Assembly (NCBI GenBank): GCA_028713915.1
Contig: JAQTNK010000035.1
Location: forward strand, 1 to 46,406
Source: Rhodocyclaceae bacterium
GTDB taxonomy: Bacteria > Pseudomonadota > Gammaproteobacteria > Burkholderiales > Rhodocyclaceae
Reading direction: 5' to 3'
Length of the DNA: 46,406 nt
Shown: piece after piece, positions 44,614 to 46,406 of the stretch
How the letters are laid out: each line of letters opens with the position of its first letter
Numbering within the stretch: position 1 is the stretch's first letter
Translations under genes and position numbers: made by a program
Notes under the pieces: generated by a model
What the model was told of the DNA's origin: nothing
Seen by the model: the letters and a program-made list of their open reading frames with translations, nothing else
Databases searched by the model: none

Positions 44614-44967
44614 ATGAATTTCGACGACGCCATCGCCGCCCACATCAAGTGGAAGGTGCGCCTTACACAGTTCATCGACGGCACCAGCAGCGAGAAGCTG
44701 CAAAGCGCGGTCGTCTGCAAGGACAATGCGTGCGACCTCGGCAAGTGGATCTACGGCGACGGCGTCAAGTACAAGCCCTTGCCGCATTACCAGGATCTGG
44801 TGAAGAAGCACGCCAACTTCCACCTCTGTGCCGCGGAAGTCGTGAAGAAAGTCGAAAGCAACGACAAGACGGGCGCCAAGTCCGCCCTCGGCGGACCTTT
44901 CGCCGCCGCCTCCAAGGAAACCGTCACCGCCATCATGGAGCTCAAGCGGGAAGCCGCCAAAGCCTGA
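44614..44967 (+). CDS. Stand-alone CZB (chemoreceptor zinc-binding) domain protein
   Basis: This 117-residue protein is a single CZB domain: the N-terminal AHIKWKVRL His, the CDLGKWIYGDG Cys and the LPHYQDLVKKHANFH histidines form the 3His/1Cys zinc site. CZB domains usually sit at the end of chemoreceptors or diguanylate cyclases and sense zinc or hypochlorous acid. Here it is a separate protein directly after a chemoreceptor lacking one, suggesting it works in trans. GAGGGG precedes the ATG. Confidence 0.92.
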   Translation: MNFDDAIAAHIKWKVRLTQFIDGTSSEKLQSAVVCKDNACDLGKWIYGDGVKYKPLPHYQDLVKKHANFHLCAAEVVKKVESNDKTGAKSALGGPFAAASKETVTAIMELKREAAKA

Positions 44968-45058
44968 ATGCCCAGGCCCGTGGCGCCAAGCGCCGCGGAC
45001 CCGGCGCACGATCAGCACGATCCGTTCGGCCCGCTCGGCTTCTCCGTCGCCCCACCCT

Positions 45059-45087
45059 GCGCAACGCCCGCGCCGCGGGCGTTGCGC
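45059..45087. terminator. Strong hairpin downstream of the CZB gene
   Basis: GCGCAACGCCCGC (45059-45071) pairs perfectly with GCGGGCGTTGCGC (45075-45087) across a three-base loop, between convergent genes. There is no T-tract. The rest of 44968-45181 shows no gene. Confidence 0.5.
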
Positions 45088-45181
45088 CCATCGAGAGTCG
45101 CTCCGGGCGCGTCGCAGCTCCGCTTCGGCGACTAGCGTCAATAGCGCTGCGGCCTTGGCAGCCGCATTTGCCTACTCGCGC

Positions 45182-45397
45182 TTACTTGCGCAACTCGTGG
45201 CCGATATAGCCGCCGACCACCGCACCGCCTACGGTGCCGGTTGCGCTGCCGCCCGTGAGGGCGGAACCGCCGACTGCGCCGACGCCCGCGCCGATCGCCG
45301 TATCCCTATCGCGCGCCGACATCCCTGAACAACCGCCCAAGCCGAGCAACACCGCCACGGCCAAGGCACCGCTGGAAAGCCTGCGTGTCGTTTTCAT
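45182..45397 (-). CDS. Small glycine-zipper lipoprotein (OsmB-like)
   Basis: This 71-residue protein has a lipoprotein signal (LLGLGGC, Cys23), a short polar stretch and a glycine zipper (TAIGAGVGAVGGSALTGGSA and GTVGGAVVGGYIGHEL). It is the layout of OsmB/YmgG-like envelope-stress lipoproteins. GGAGG precedes the ATG at 45395-45397. The 226 bases upstream to the sigma-54 activator hold no other gene. Confidence 0.85.
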   Translation of the reverse strand: MKTTRRLSSGALAVAVLLGLGGCSGMSARDRDTAIGAGVGAVGGSALTGGSATGTVGGAVVGGYIGHELRK

Positions 45398-45623
45398 TGG
45401 AATTCCTCCAGACAAGTAGAAGAACACCGCTCCGCTCCCTGTGCCTTACCCGGCGCAATCCGCAGCGTGCCTGACTTCCATTCACGTCGCAAATCGCACC
45501 GACGCTCATCCGCACGTTGTCCGTTACGACAAATCCTCATTGGCCGAAGTTCCGGAAGCGACAACGAATCGAGCCGACGAGGCGGCCGCCGACGATGCCT
45601 GCCGCGGCGCCGTCACCAGCCGC

Positions 45624-46406
45624 TCAAGGCGACGGCTCGCGCCGCCCACCCTGATCATCGTCGTTGCCGGCGTAGCGCTTGAGTTTGTTGTAGAGCGTCT
45701 TCAAGCTGACGCCGAGCCGCTGTGCCGCCTGGCGCTTATTGCCGCCGCAGGCGCTGAGCGTGCCCAGGATCAGGCGCTTCTCCACCTCGCGCAGGCTGCT
45801 CGTGACCGGCCGCGCCGCGACACGGTTGCCACCGCCGGCAGCGGCGGGCAACAGGCCCGGCGCCGGCGCGTCGAGTCCCAGATCGGCCGGGCCGATGCTC
45901 GACTCGGCGAGCAGCGCCGCCCGTTCGATGGCGTTCTTCAGTTCGCGCACGTTGCCGGGCCACGGGTAGGCGAGCAGCGCCTGCTCCGCCGCCGGCGACA
46001 GTTGCTTGTCGGCGCCGTGGTCGATCCGGGCGCGCGCGAGGAAATGACGCGCCAGGGCGATGATCTCGTCGCCGCGTTCGCGCAGCGGCGGCATGCGGAT
46101 CGGGAAAGCCTGCAGCCGGTAGTACAAGTCCTCGCGCAGCCGGCCGCAGCGGACCGCTTCCTGCGCCGGGCGGTTGGTGGCGGCGACGATGCGCACGTCG
46201 ACGGCGATCTCCTCGCTGCCGCCGACGCGCAGGACGCGGCCGGTTTCGAGCACGCGCAACAGGCTCGACTGAAGATCCGGCGGCATCTCGGTGATCTCGT
46301 CGAGGAACAGCGTGCCGCCGGATGCGCGCTCGAAATAGCCGCGATGGTCGCGTGTCGCGCCGGTGAAGCTGCCGCGCTCATGGCCGAAGAGTTCCGAGGC
46401 GATCAG
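45624..46406 (-). CDS. Sigma-54-dependent transcriptional activator, C-terminal part (cut by window edge)
   Basis: The visible 260 residues start inside the AAA+ domain: [21 protein letters not shown] contains the loop that contacts sigma-54, here GSFTGA instead of the usual GAFTGA. Walker B follows in [13 protein letters not shown], then the arginine region [24 protein letters not shown] and the [15 protein letters not shown] segment. A Fis-type helix-turn-helix at the end reads [18 protein letters not shown]. The N-terminal sensor domain lies beyond the window, so the signal is unknown. Confidence 0.93.
   Translation of the reverse strand: MIASELFGHERGSFTGATRDHRGYFERASGGTLFLDEITEMPPDLQSSLLRVLETGRVLRVGGSEEIAVDVRIVAATNRPAQEAVRCGRLREDLYYRLQAFPIRMPPLRERGDEIIALARHFLARARIDHGADKQLSPAAEQALLAYPWPGNVRELKNAIERAALLAESSIGPADLGLDAPAPGLLPAAAGGGNRVAARPVTSSLREVEKRLILGTLSACGGNKRQAAQRLGVSLKTLYNKLKRYAGNDDDQGGRREPSP

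Overview
The window is a GC-rich chromosomal segment from a betaproteobacterium. The clues are the tRNA-Tyr/tRNA-Gly/tRNA-Thr/tuf cluster, a PhaM-type polyhydroxyalkanoate granule protein, a fused isobutyryl-CoA mutase (IcmF), an indolepyruvate:ferredoxin oxidoreductase, and acyl-CoA ligases around a Liv-type ABC transporter. Together they suggest a metabolically versatile organism, perhaps Rhodocyclales, that degrades aromatic compounds or amino acids. That placement is an inference from gene content.

Layout: 1-600 holds the 5' end of tuf and three tRNA genes on the minus strand behind a strong sigma-70 promoter. 621-6430 (plus) carries a shortened hydroxyphenylpyruvate-dioxygenase-like protein, an FAD-linked D-lactate dehydrogenase-type oxidase and the large oxidoreductase. 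6508-8777 holds a coiled-coil membrane protein, a membrane-anchored methyltransferase and an orphan ParA-like ATPase. 8949-10997 holds a NarL-type response regulator, PhaM and an AEC transporter. 11057-19668 (minus) is one acyl-CoA ligase/LivGHM/binding protein/LivF/PaaK-like ligase operon, divergent from a Crp/Fnr regulator and an FAD dehydrogenase (19836-22183).

22184-25251 is the most unusual part. Two integron gene cassettes lie in an AT-richer island. Each ends in an attC site with paired arms and an extrahelical base, and each cassette's first bases are exactly complementary to the first core of its own attC. Cassette 1 encodes a TIR-like (CAP12/PCTIR-type) protein. Cassette 2 encodes a DUF3010 (RNase H-like fold) protein translationally coupled to a Ser/Thr kinase. 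No integrase gene is present. Two 138-bp repeats in inverted orientation flank the island. They differ at one base, and each is enclosed by its own, differently sequenced, perfectly paired 19-20 bp stem. This is a candidate for an undescribed cassette-borne defence or signalling system.

25252-32120 (mostly minus) holds a glycine-zipper protein, an acyl-CoA synthetase and IcmF, with a divergent AraC regulator. 32191-39576 (minus) carries a small conserved protein and a copper/silver efflux operon (small Cys-rich protein, CusF, CusC, CusB-CusF fusion, CusA). 39631-42693 holds an EF-G-like GTPase whose 3' end is repeated about 1 kb downstream, with a TumE/HTH toxin-antitoxin pair between the repeats; the toxin is frameshifted. 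42960-46406 holds a chemoreceptor with a c-type haem motif, a CZB zinc-sensor protein, a small lipoprotein and the C-terminal part of a sigma-54 activator.

Three regulatory genes (Crp/Fnr, AraC, TumE) have a -10 box ending only 6-7 bases before the start codon, which suggests leaderless mRNAs with palindromic operators across the promoter.
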